Source: Setaria digitata
Lineage: Eukaryota; Nematoda; Chromadorea; Rhabditida; Setariidae
Length of the DNA: 64,000 nucleotides
Reading direction: 5' to 3'
Assembly: GCA_003640385.1 (NCBI GenBank)
Contig: RCAB01000235.1
Location: forward strand, 32,998 to 96,997
In this document: positions 13,431-25,200 of the stretch, piece after piece
Layout: each line of letters begins with the position of its first letter
How positions within the stretch are numbered: position 1 is the first letter of the stretch
Notes under the pieces: model-generated
The model's database searches: none
Told to the model about the DNA's origin: nothing
The model's input: the letters and a program-made list of their open reading frames with translations, nothing else
Made by a program: the position numbers and the translations under genes

Positions 13431-14333
13431 AAGGTATAAATAATTGTTTTAGAGATTTTCAGAAAATTGTCAAAAATTTGCTGTCTTTCTTTGATGCTCT
13501 ATTTTCCTTTTTACCATTTCCATTTTAATGAGTACTCATTTGATGAATTTTATTTAAAATCAATTTTTTTTCCTAAATTGTAAAATTTCATTTTTGGTAT
13601 TCGTGCAATATATTTTTACTATAAACATTATGTACGAGAATAATTGCCTTTTTTGTCTTTTTTTTCCTTAATTAAGAAGATTTCAAATTCTCTTCTTTGA
13701 CACACTGTTTATTTTTTTTTCCTCGATACTGAAGTTCAACTCTTAAATAAATGCAATTCAAGGGAAAAATATTTGTAAAAATAAACTTTTGAAAAAAATT
13801 TTGGAACTTCTCATTAATTAAAAAGTGGAAAGTTACAGATCGAATTTAAATTACTATGCAATTTCAAACATCACTGGCGCAAAAAAAAATGTTTTTCAAT
13901 CTGATGCAGTAATGAATTAGTAAACTTTCTAGTGAAAATTAAAAAAAACTTAACCAAGTTAAAAAAGGAAAATAATACTAGGAGTGCAATTTAAAAAAAG
14001 CATTCTTTAATTAAATTAAGGCATCAGTAGAGTATTTTGCTTATTACTTACTTTTTAAAGCAGAAAAAAGAAAAAATGAGGAAGAAAGTTGAAAACAAAA
14101 CAAAAAAAAAGTAAAGAATGGAAAACGGACATTTTTCGTTTTAAATGATAGCATTGATTTCCCGAGGGGATAAATAGAAGAAACAAAATGATAGGATCGA
14201 AGCATTGATAAGTTTTAGTTTGGTTTTCTTTTCATTTGTTCCATTATATTGAAATATTTTCGTCATTTGCCATTTAACAAATATAAAAAATAAAAATGAG
14301 AAAAAGGAAATTAGAAATGAATCAACGCTAATT

Positions 14334-14594
14334 TGAAATAATTAAAAATAATGCAATACTCAAAAATTTCATTGATTTCGAAATTGTTAAATTTAAAGGC
14401 AAAAAAAAGTGGAATTTTGAACGTGCTCATTTCAAAAATTTTTACCACATAACATAAAAAAAATTTTGGAAATAATTAAAAATATTACAATATTCAAAAA
14501 TTTCAATGACTTCAAAATTGCCAAATTTGCAGATGCAAAAAAATAATAAAATTTTGAAATAAACGCATTCATTCCAAAAATTACAACACATTAC
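14334..14594. repeat. Diverged tandem duplication, about 133 bp period
   Basis: Copy 1 begins at 14335 and copy 2 at 14469, both with GAAATAATTAAAAATA. Both then carry CAAAAATTTCA, GATTTC/GACTTC, AAATTGYYAAATTT, an AAAAAAA run and ACGYNCTCAT-like blocks in the same order. Non-coding. Confidence 0.7.
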
Positions 14595-16030
14595 AAATGA
14601 TTTCGGCAGGATAAAACTTAGACCAATTGAATATGGAATGTTACATTTCTGACAAAATATTTTATTAATTAAAATTAAAATCTTTTCCCGTCATGTAAGC
14701 TTACTGAACAATGATAATTATTTTCAATACAACAGCATTCTTCAGCAGTAGTATTTTTGGGACAAGAAAAAAAATTTAAATTTTTTGAATTTTCGAAGGT
14801 TCAACTACTAAAGTTTAGAAATTTTTATGTAATTGGGAGAGGTAGTGAAGGGAAACAAAAAAATGATTTTAGTTGGCTTAACTACTATTATAAATCTAAG
14901 TAGTCTAAGCTTAATTTTTATCGGTTTTATTTTTTTCCTCGGTTTTAATCGGTGAACAGGTAAGGGTTAAAATTTGAAAAATTTTACATTAAATGTAAAA
15001 TAGAGAAAAAAGTGAAGTATAATTTAGCTTAAATAGTAATAAAAAGAAAAGAACTGGAATAAAATTTTTTTAATTGTTGTCAATGAATTACTAATTAAAA
15101 TTTATAAATTTTGCACATAAAACGTTTGTTCAATGAACATAATTTATTTATTAGTTTTAAGTGAAAAAAAAGTAAATGGTACCAAATAGAACTATTATAT
15201 TAAATTTTAGTAGTGAGTACGAAAAATATCCAGAAATTACTTTAATTTAAATGATTGCCGAGAATAAACCATCTGATAAATAGAAGAATCCACTGAAACT
15301 TATCAACTGTAATGATTCTACGCTTTGCATTAACAGTAATCTTTTATTATCACGTTTAGTCAATGATCAGTCTTTTCTCAATATCAGCTTCGCCTCAAAA
15401 AGTCTTCATTACTTTTCATTTATGCGGTAGTTCCATTGAAACTTCAGTGATAACTTCCAAATTTTCAGATGAGCAACATATATCGTTAAATGATAATTTT
15501 AAGCGAAAATTTGTTGCAATCAGAAATGTTTTTTGTGCTGACAACAACACCTTCCAGCAATAATGCAAATAAAAAATTACTGATTTCATTCAATTTCCAC
15601 AAAAATCAAAGATTGAATTGAGCACTGATTTCTTCATAAACATTAATGCTACATAAAATGCATACAGTTTTGATTTCAGTATGCTTATGCTGCAATTTTC
15701 TTTTTCATTCTGTGATCATATCACTGTTTTTATAAGTGAGATGATTTTACTTTATTTCTTTGATCAGAGCACACCGCTGATTATAAGTCAGAGTTTTAAT
15801 TTTTTTTCTTTCTGACCTTAATGCCATGGGTTGGAAATGTTTCTGAGAGTATTTATTCTCCATAAAAACGAATTTTTGTAAATTACAAAGTTTGCATTTT
15901 CTAAGTAAAAACGAAAAACTTTTTGTTTCTAACGAGAAATTTTTTTTTATAAAACTCATTTGCTCACATAATTTATGCATTTACACTTATTTCCAAAATT
16001 CTACTCATTTATAAAATCTTATTTTTATCT

Positions 16031-16175
16031 ATATATATATATATATATATAGATACAAAAATTCCTACACATATATATAAAAAAAAATTTATATATATAT
16101 ATATATATATATTTTTATATATATATAGATTTTTTTTTCATATATATATATATATATATATGGAGGAATTTTTGT
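16031..16175. repeat. TA-rich array with perfect 12-bp inverted arms
   Basis: ACAAAAATTCCT at 16055-16066 is exactly complementary to AGGAATTTTTGT at 16164-16175. Between them are three (TA)n blocks separated by A or T runs, so the whole can fold as a long hairpin. Confidence 0.85.
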
Positions 16176-16553
16176 CTAAGTAATTTAGAAACTTGTTGAA
16201 AAATTATATTTTATATTAATATTAATATTAAAATTATATTTCATTGTGGTTAACAATTTTCAATTCGACATAACAATGGATACTGTAGGTGTTTCGTTCG
16301 TTACGTTATCATTAACTTTTTACATTTCTGGTATGCTACTGCTATTGGTGACATCAGAAAAGTCTCAGGTATAGTTTCCGGTAGCTAATGTAATATGAAA
16401 CAAAAGAAAAAGACAAAAAATTTTACTTAATCATGAGAATTTTACCTAAAATTTAAAAAAAGAATCTCCTATTTTAATATTTTTTTAGAGTGAAAGCTTG
16501 AAAAAAAAAAAAAAAAAATTCACTGTTATGGCCTTTTCAACAAATCACTAATA

Positions 16554-16997
16554 ATGACCCATTTTAAGGGACTCGATGAAACGACCAGAATGGCCATGAA
16601 AATCATCCTGTCCAATGATGATACTAGTTCGGACAGTGATACTAGCTCAGAATATGATAACCCAAGCAACGTAAACGTTGAAACTAACAGGACTCTCCGT
16701 CGCGGTCGTATCATTGGCCAAGATTGGTTTACGCCGGTTGTTCAGACAGATCACACTCGCCGTAGAGACGAAAGTCGAACAATGATGCCACTGACGTAAG
16801 TGCATCTTTACGCTTACGTTACACACGTTTCATTTGTTCACCTTAGCTTTGACAAGGCAAAGAAAAAGTTTTTTAATTATTTTAAATATCAATGATAGAA
16901 GTGATTGAATTTGATTGATTATAGAAGTGATCCGTTTCTTCTGTTGCAGGCGTATGCATTGGATTGATTTTGCACAATTACATAAGTTAACTAAACG
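16554..16997 (+). CDS. 5' end of a gene, unknown function (two exons)
   Basis: I do not recognise this protein. Exon 1 (16554-16795) starts at an ATG preceded by in-frame stops and reads MTHFKGLDETTRMAMKIILS, then an acidic Ser-rich patch (NDDTSSDSDTSSEYD) and a basic stretch (RTLRRGRIIGQDWF, then DHTRRRDESR). It ends AC|gtaagt. Exon 2 (16950-16997) follows ttgcag, completes Thr and reads RMHWIDFAQLHKLTK, ending CG|gtaatt in phase 2. Excellent splice sites, phase agreement and balanced codons support real coding. No signal peptide or membrane segment is visible, so this looks like a cytosolic N-terminus. A short ATG-TAA open frame lies just upstream (16527-16553). The next exon, needing one base to complete CGN, was not found with confidence; introns may be long. 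Confidence 0.55.
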
Positions 16998-17551
16998 GTA
17001 ATTATCATATCAACTTATCAAATGTATTCTTCTCACTTCACTGATAATTGTAAACGGAAAACTTATAAAAATTGGTAATTTTTGCTGCATAAAAATTTGT
17101 TAATATTTTTTGTTGAATTAAGAAAAAATAAAAATTTGTTATTGTTAAGAATTGTTTTTTAATTCTTTTAAATTCAATCAAAGTTAATTTTTAATATTTT
17201 TAGCTTACTATTATTAGACATTTTGAATTAGATGACTGTGAAATTTTACACTTCCCCTCAGTTTGTCTTTAATAAAATAACTTAACAAAAATTTTTTTTT
17301 CAAAATAACTTTTTTTTGGCGCTGTTTTTCAATTATAATGGAGTTCTTTCATCGGATGATTTCTTTGCAATCAACTGCGATTACTTCCATGAAGACTCTG
17401 ATCTTCTGATTTCTTTCAGTCTAGTTTAGTCTAGGCTACCTGAAGTTGGAAGCAGCAAATGATATCGATTTTTCTTTTCTTTTTTTTTTTCAAAAATATT
17501 TTTGAAAAGATAAGAAGTGCTGACAAAAAGCAATTGCCGTTTGCAGTAAGT

Positions 17552-17651
17552 TTACGTCAATGCGCACACAACGTTACGTCAAACTTCTGGCCAGAAGTAT
17601 TGAAGAGGGAATTGCTGTTTACATTACGCTTACGTAAAGAACGTTACGTCA
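17552..17651. promoter_or_regulatory. Homotypic cluster of TTACGTMA motifs
   Basis: TTACGTCA occurs at 17552, 17574 and 17644, and TTACGTAA at 17630, four sites in 100 bp. These are the half-site pairs bound by CREB/ATF and PAR/CES-2-type bZIP factors. Function here is inference. The same bases also lie in a 79-codon open frame with an internal peptide repeat. Confidence 0.4.
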
Positions 17652-18160
17652 AGTCATATGAATTAATTAAAACAATTTGTTCTGACAAAGAAAAATAGTT
17701 GTCTAAAAAAACTTCTGATTCTGATTGACTTATCAAATGTCTTAGTTGGAGGAAAGAAAAGAATGGGCTCGAAATGCTTCAAAAACTCTCTGAACATTTC
17801 ATTAATTAATGAGCAATTTTTACATATTAGCGCGCTCTCTTTTTCAAGTTATTATCTGCACAATTTACAACGAAAAAAAAATATTCACCAAACACTATAA
17901 ATTCATGCAGTAAAAATTAAATTTTATTTGCTTAAATGTTCTAAATTTCGATATTGAAATATTTGTGCGTAAAAATAGGTAAAATTTCAGGTTTTTAGAT
18001 ACTAATAGATATTTCTAATGAACTAAGAAAAAAAACTTTATTCTATTTGTAAATATCATTCCTAATCAGTTCAAATGTCATTTTCTCTAGCAGTCTAGCT
18101 TATCACAACTCTTCAGATATAATTACGATAGCTAATTTAACATTTATTCGTCTTTCCTAA

Positions 18161-18307
18161 GATAAATATAATGAAAAACAGTGGATGAAATTCAGAAAGC
18201 TGCTTGATGCATTGATTAATCAGCTGATTTCAAAGGACTAAATAGAAGTTAAAAAATTTCTCGAACAGATAATGCCGATGGATGATCAAGAGAGATATTT
18301 TCACTAA
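18161..18307 (+). pseudogene. Coding-like segment broken by one stop
   Basis: One frame reads NEKQWMKFRKLLDALINQLI up to SKD, then TAA, then resumes IEVKKFLEQIMPMDDQERYF and ends at TAA. Both halves look protein-like (amphipathic, charged), unlike the surrounding poly-A/T translations. It could be a decayed gene fragment, or two exons with an unseen boundary (AG at 18248 precedes the second half). The family is not recognised. Confidence 0.25.
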
Positions 18308-19140
18308 GTAGCAATTTCAGAATTAAATTTTATTTTAAATTTTAAGATTGCCTTAGATAATGACTGCATGATAAGAAGCTAAAATGCTTCTTTGAGATGT
18401 TTATTAACGATAGCCAGAATTCAGTAATAAAATTTGGTCAAGTAATTTCTGATAAAGTAAATTATGAATTTTTATTAATTATCGAACTAAAAGTTTGCTT
18501 TATCGCTTTGGTCCCTAAAAAATTGACCCGGAATGCAAACAAACTAACTGTGACTATTTTATTCAACCCTAACATTATTAATTCAGTTTGAATTCATGAG
18601 ATGATAATTGTATTATCAGTATCAGTTCTAATATCAACGTATGGATGAGATTTTTCCCAAAAAAAAAAAGAAAAAGAAAAAGCAAAAGGCCAATTTTCCA
18701 AATCTGCCGTTTAGAATTAATTTATGATTAAATAGTTTAATTTAAAATTAGTAAAAAATTTTTTGTATTTGAAATAGAAATAATTAAAAATATACTTCGA
18801 AAATTCAAATAATACATATTTATTGTTTACTTGTCAATTTCAATGAAATTGAGGCTATTATTTTGTTCAGATTTTGAGAAGCGAAGAAATTAAAAATTTA
18901 AAAAAAAAAAAACATGAAATTTCCATGCCTTTGTTCTTCTAATAAATTTTATTTTCCCAACCAAAAAAAGCCTGTTTTCACTTTTTTTTTCGATTTCTTG
19001 GATGTAGAATTAATAATTCTGACTAATTTCATTTTTGAAGCATTTAAAACTCAATAAAATTTTCAATTTTCTACCCTGCATTAATGTGACAATAAGCAAT
19101 TGTTCACGTAAAGTTTGAAAAATTTCTTAAAATTTAATAA

Positions 19141-19216
19141 TTAATTTGAATTAAAGAAGCTTAATTTGAATTAAAGAAGAAAAAATTAAATTTAATAAAA
19201 TTAATTTGAATTAAAG
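19141..19216. repeat. Three copies of a 16-bp near-palindrome
   Basis: TTAATTTGAATTAAAG occurs at 19141, 19161 and 19201. Each copy begins with TTAATTTGAATTAA, which is nearly self-complementary. Confidence 0.85.
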
Positions 19217-20730
19217 GAAAGTACAGATGTCATTTACGATATCATCAAAATTCTAAAGCAATAATAAAGTATGTTTAAAATGTGAAAAACAGCTACTGTA
19301 CTTTCCTTTTTTTTTCTTTGAAATCTTTTTTTTTTTAATCGTTTTTTATTTTTGTTAAAAGTTTTTTATTTTTTAAATTTAACTAATAAATTATTTATCA
19401 TCGATCTGATTGTTTGTAAAAATTCCACTTAATTATTTGTTTTCTTTTTTTCCATTGCAATTGCTAAAATTCACTCATTGACAATAAATTAACTGGTATT
19501 TGCATGTAAAAGCATTACTTTCATCATTCAGTTTAGTTGAAATTTGAAATCTAATTTTTCTTTCCTTTTTTTTCCTAAATAAATTTACCAGGAAAATATC
19601 CAATTCAAATTTGGTCCAAGATAAAATTTAAAGTTTTTTAAATTAAACGTTTTGAATGATATTGATATGGATAGTATGGAAGACTATCTCAATCATAAAA
19701 ATGATGCTATTCCAGGAAACTTTATCACTGATGTAGATTTTGATTGATAAACCCACATGCATACACAAATGATACTAATTTTGGATTTTAAAATGAATAA
19801 ATTTTTTTTTAATTAAATGAAATTTACCAGCAAAAATCAATGCTGCTATTATAAAAGTAAGTTTTTCCACTTTTGTGATTCTGTCCTTTCTCCTAGCGCT
19901 TAAATACTATTATCTTAATTGGTTAGGTAATTAAACGGCCCTATATGAATACTACCACTGCTAGCTATGAAAGTGTTCAAACTCGTATGCTGTGGTTCAG
20001 CTTTAGCAATCGAACAAAGCATATTATATATTTATCAACTACCTGTCAATGTTATTTCAAGAATTTGCTTGTAAATAAAAAATTTTATTATTTTCGAACC
20101 CTTCGGATGTGAATATTTTGTTTCTTTTCTTGTTTTTTTTTCATCCAATCTTACTTAACAGCAAAAGACTATATAGTGCGATGTCAAATAAAGTAACAAA
20201 TTTTAATTATCAGGAAAATAAGAATAAAGAATGATAGGGAGAGAAGGAGGGAGAGAGAAAGGGGGGGGGGGAACTGTTAACTGCACTACAATGAAAAGCA
20301 GAAAAGTTGAAATGAAATGAAATATCTTTCATTTTATCAAAAGTCACTAATCAATCTTCTGTATTAAATTCACAGCTAAAAGCGGTATAACCCCATTTGA
20401 TAGGCTTATTACTTTCACTGAATAAAACGAATAGAAGTTAATTTTTCTGAAAAAAAATTTTTTCTGAACTAAAAATTAAAAATTGCATTTATTACAATTA
20501 TTTTGCATTCCGCGATGCAGTAACACTTATATTGAATGTCAAATTAGGCCTTTTTTTTTTCTAAATTAATTCCAGTCGATTTCTGATAAAGCAATAAAAC
20601 CTTTGACGGAGTCGCTGTTGATCTAACTAGCTGAATCATTTATCACATCGCCCAATAGCAACAAATTTTTGTACATGGAAATTAATTAAAACATATTGGA
20701 TTTATATCGGAGTAAGATAGAAAAGTGAGA

Positions 20731-20886
20731 TTAGTTCTGCAAGAGATAACTTATCTTATCATACAATTCATTTTGATCAAATGTTTTGAAGAGAGAAAGA
20801 TCAGTTATTATCGTTGGATTGCATTCATCATAGCCTAATAGAGTACCATTAACTGAATAGTAGCCCACAGCAACTCGAGAATCGAG
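20731..20886 (-). other. Coding-like open frame, possible terminal exon
   Basis: The minus strand reads DSRVAVGYYSVNGTLLGYDE, then CNPTIITDLSLF, and ends KISYLLQN at TAA (20731-20733). A ccctactaccag acceptor precedes it. Codon use and residue mix look real and the segment is richer in G/C than its flanks. I do not recognise the family and found no upstream exon before the CDF gene. Confidence 0.3.
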
Positions 20887-22287
20887 ACTGGTAGTAGGGA
20901 AAATAAAACATGGCATGTAACAAAGGGAAAAAAAAATGTGATACCAAAATTAGTCACAAAATACACAAAATTAAATGCTTTCATCAATAGCAAAATTTGA
21001 CTGATAAACAGTCTCCTCCTATCTTTTCCCTATTTTCCGTTACTCACTTTAAAACTTCTCTTATATCTTTCGATGCTTTTATCCCATCTATAACATTAAC
21101 ATTAACATTAACAAAACTGATGGATGATCATCATTATATAATATCCCTTTCGATGATTGATATTTAAAAAAATTCGAATTGCTTCTTTTTACAAGTCATA
21201 TTATACTATCTTCAACTATTTTTTATTTTTGGTCATTTTTATATTAATAGGCTAAGCATTTTTTCTTTCTTGATAAAATTGTCTAATGCTTCGTTAAATT
21301 AATTCTTGTCCAGCAGATAAGAATATCATTATCATTTTCGTATAATTATTGAAATATGAATAATTCATTATGAACATATATAAAAAATTGAAAACGCAGA
21401 GTTCAAAAATAAATAAATGATAGACAAACAAATTAATTGATTGGTTAAATAGGTACGTAGATTGTACAACCGTTACAAAAAAAAATTTTTTTTGTCACAA
21501 TACAAAAAATGGAAATGATCATAGTTTATAGCTAATGCCATTTTGATGTTTTTATAGAGGAAAATTCATGCAAAATAACAATGCGTATGTTTTCTACACC
21601 TACCATAATAATTATGCGAGAATAAGAGTCCAGCCTTCTTTCTTTTTTTTTTTTTTTTTTTTTTTTCGAAAATCAAATTGCTATTTTACTTAGCTAAGTT
21701 AGATTATTCTTCTTATTATTATTACACCCTAAGAGATAATGAAATTATAAGTGGATAAAGATATTTTGAAAATTGACCCTCACTACTATTCATCTATTAT
21801 GGAAAAATGAATGAATTAAACACCATTATTATTTTGCATTAAAAGAAAAAGTGAATATAAATTGCTAAACCAAACTTGTCATTTTCATATTATTAAGATA
21901 ATAGGACCAGTATTCTGATAACATGAAAAACGTGCAAAAATATTTCACAGTTAAATTTATTGATGATTTAAAGTTGAGTAATTTTAATAAATGTAAACTA
22001 TCAATTTTGGCTCCATATAAACTGAAAAAGAAAAGAAAATGTTAAGTATTCTGATTATGCAAATGAAATTTGGTTGAAGAGAAGTACAATGATAAATGAC
22101 AAACATGCAGACAATTTACTGATTAAACCGGTTTGTATATGAACTGGATTAAATTTGCGAGAAAAACAAAGATTTAAAATTTGCTGCACATAACTGTAAC
22201 AAAAAAAAAAAATTGTAACAAGAAATGACTGTTTTATGAAAATGTAATTTATGATTGGTTAAGTAGAAGTATATGCAGCAATAATCC

Positions 22288-25200
22288 TTATACAACTTTA
22301 TGTTCATCAGCTGGTAGATGTTCGTATTCATAGTCACAATGAACAAATGCTCTTTCTACTTCCATCAGACTTTCTATATTAGTTTGAAGGGCTTCACTGA
22401 TATCATGAGATTCACGAAGTGTCATATTTGGATCCATCACTATGTGTACTTCAACAAGAAAGCGTGTACCAAAATGATAAACATAGACCGTATCAATATA
22501 ATCTATTCGTTTATCATGCTCCACGCATACCTATAAATCAAGCAGTTAGAATTATAATTTAGTTAAGGGAGTGTCACATTAAACAAAACAGTGTATCATG
22601 CGCAGAAAATACGATCGAAAACCTAACAGACAACTTCATAAAAGAGAATTTAAACCATTTCTTTAATGACTAAACATTTTGAAGCAAATGCCAAATTTTT
22701 CCGTGTTAGGCTTTTTTTTTCAGTAATTTCGGATATCAAAATGAATAGTAAGTAGCATTATCGATCTATCACTGACACATTAAATACTTGGATTCACTGA
22801 TCGATGAAAGAACTAAAGACCTTCACGATACGATTAATAAACTCTGGTTCAGCCGACTTTCCAGAAAGCATTGATAAGTGTTCCTTTCCTGTAAAAAACC
22901 AAGTAGTGGCGATATATATGGAAACAGTGATTGCACCTATCGGATCAAAATAAATCCAGTACTTTGATGCAATCCATGCACATACCTGCAATAAATTGTC
23001 TGACGTTAATTAATTAAAAGAAGATTTAGGTAAAATAAATAGGAAGTCCAATTATTACAGTTTTCGGGAAAAAAGGAAAAAAAAAAGATAAAACAGTATA
23101 AAATATGAACAAACTGGCATCAAAAACTCACTATAGCAACTGTATTCGATATACAATCATTCCAATGATCCTGCGCCAGCACTGCCACTGAGGAATCGTA
23201 ATTAAATCTAAAAAAATGTTGGCCACATTAAGTGTCTATTCATAACTTCTCTTTTTCTATCAAATACCTAAGAAAAAAGTATATCAACAGATTCACTTAA
23301 TCAATTAATGCAATGCTTCACATAGTGGGAACAAGATCACGCGTTAGGAATAATCATACTTTCATTTCATGATATTACTTATTAAAATAATATGGATTAA
23401 GTCAATCTTTGAAGAAAAAAAAACTAACTTTCTACACAAAAGCATGAGAACAAATTTGATAAATATAACAGCAACCATAATGAACAAAGAAACAACATCC
23501 ACTCTTGGATTAATTGTGTCATGAATAACCGATTCCAGTGATTGTACTACCATTTGAACTGATGCAACTCCCATTACTACACTTACAATTATCTGAAAAA
23601 TTTTCATGTTAGAACTTGCAAATATAAGAAAATCTTTTAATTAGGACTTGAAAATTAGCAAACCGACGACGACTAGTGAATGCTAATGAATAGATGAATT
23701 TTGTTTTTTTTTGGAATAAGAATAGTTGCAAACAAAAAGAAATAGTGTGATAAATTAACCAGGGCAATAGGTTCTAAGCGTGTCCTTCCTCTGGGATACA
23801 TATACGGATCTCGTTTCTTAATAGCACGAGCTGTTAACCAAATCACCAAACCCGAAGTTATATCGACAGCTGAATCAACTAGTGAAGAGATTATTGATAA
23901 TGAACCAGACAGATACGCTGCTGCAGTCTGAAATAAACAGTTTTTTTTTTTTTTTTTTAAGAAAAAGAATTGTTAGAAAAAACTGATTAATTAATTCTTA
24001 TTACTGACAGTCATCAGGCGAGGATACAAAGGACGATCTTAAAAGATATTATGAAGCAATAATGTTGCAGAACAAATGATAACCTTTGCAACAACCAATG
24101 AAACATTAGCTATAAGCGTAGTCATAGCAAGCCATCGTGCCGCCTTATCTGCAGGCATATTTTTTGGTACCTGTGATCTGAAAAAAAAGAGAATCTTGTG
24201 TTAAAAAAAAAGAAAAAGAAAAAAATAAAATATCGAGCAATAAAATTGGAAAAAATTAGGAGAACTTCAACAACGTACCTTTGTCTTCTGATTCTCACTA
24301 TCGGTGTTTTAGATTTATCATGCGCTGCTGAGCCTTCCCCATATACTTTTTCAGAAATAGTATCAACTTCTAACAACATCATTTTGGATTCTGCTCCATC
24401 TTTGACGTTTTCTTCTGAATTCTGCGTTTTCTGTCGTCGTCGTCGGTGTTCCTACAGTAAAAGACAACAATAAAGGCATATAAGAGTTAGCTCAATTTTA
24501 TTTTGTCTCAGGAATGAAAAAAAAAAATGAATTTTTGCTTTAACATAGCAAGTATTAGGATGAATAACAGAAATAAAGGCTTAGCAGAAATTAATTTAAG
24601 GAAATGCATAAACTAATTTAAGAAAGTAAGTAAATATATAGAAGTCTTAGAACCATTAACAATAACATTATCCGTAATACAGTCACTTTATAATAACAGT
24701 AAAATTTCAGAAGTATTTTTAAAAAAATCATTGAAAATTAATAAAAAACAAACTTCAATGACGGTACTGTCTTTCTTGAAATTTTCCACAAGATTCGACT
24801 GTTTCCGATAAAATTTACTCACTCGTTTCGGATTCTTATTCATGAGTAATGAAGGTTGAGAAAGCATGATCCCAATAGAAGACCAGTAATTCTTGTACGG
24901 AAAAGTTCTCTTTTTATCAATTAACTGCTCCGTTGTTATATGATCTGTACCATGACCAGTTAACCTGAAAAATCCATCAAATAAACATAACCAAAAGTTT
25001 GAGAATTGAAGTGATTTCAGAGTATTATGGAAGTAGTTTTCCAAAGGTATCAAGGCAAGATTTGGGACTGCACTAAATTTAGCAAACTGCTTTCATATAT
25101 AAGCACACTGTTTATTACGCATTTAATTTAATCTTCCTAAGACTTTCAGCGGTAACTAAACAAAAAAAATGGCACGTGCTAAAGCAAAAATTAAAATTCA

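Larger units (their letters stand above)
8465..16553. other. Long gene-free, repeat-rich interval
   Basis: No supported gene in 8 kb. It contains an AAT array with an assembly gap, an AAC/AAT array, about 2.5 kb of decayed AAAT-type repeat, two diverged tandem duplications (about 12970-13430 and 14334-14594) and a TA-rich palindrome (16031-16175), each listed separately. Confidence 0.6.
16998..22287. other. Interval without a firm gene
   Basis: Possibly intron of the plus-strand gene starting at 16554. It holds a cluster of TTACGTMA motifs (17552-17651), a coding-like but stop-interrupted segment (18161-18307), a three-copy 16-bp repeat (19141-19216), a polypurine/G-run at about 20229-20270 and one coding-like minus open frame (20731-20916). 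The rest is AT-rich with nothing recognisable. Confidence 0.5.

Noticed and set aside
15363..15563. 66-codon plus-strand frame
   Set aside because: Residues are mixed, but no splice context, start context or family resemblance supports it over chance.
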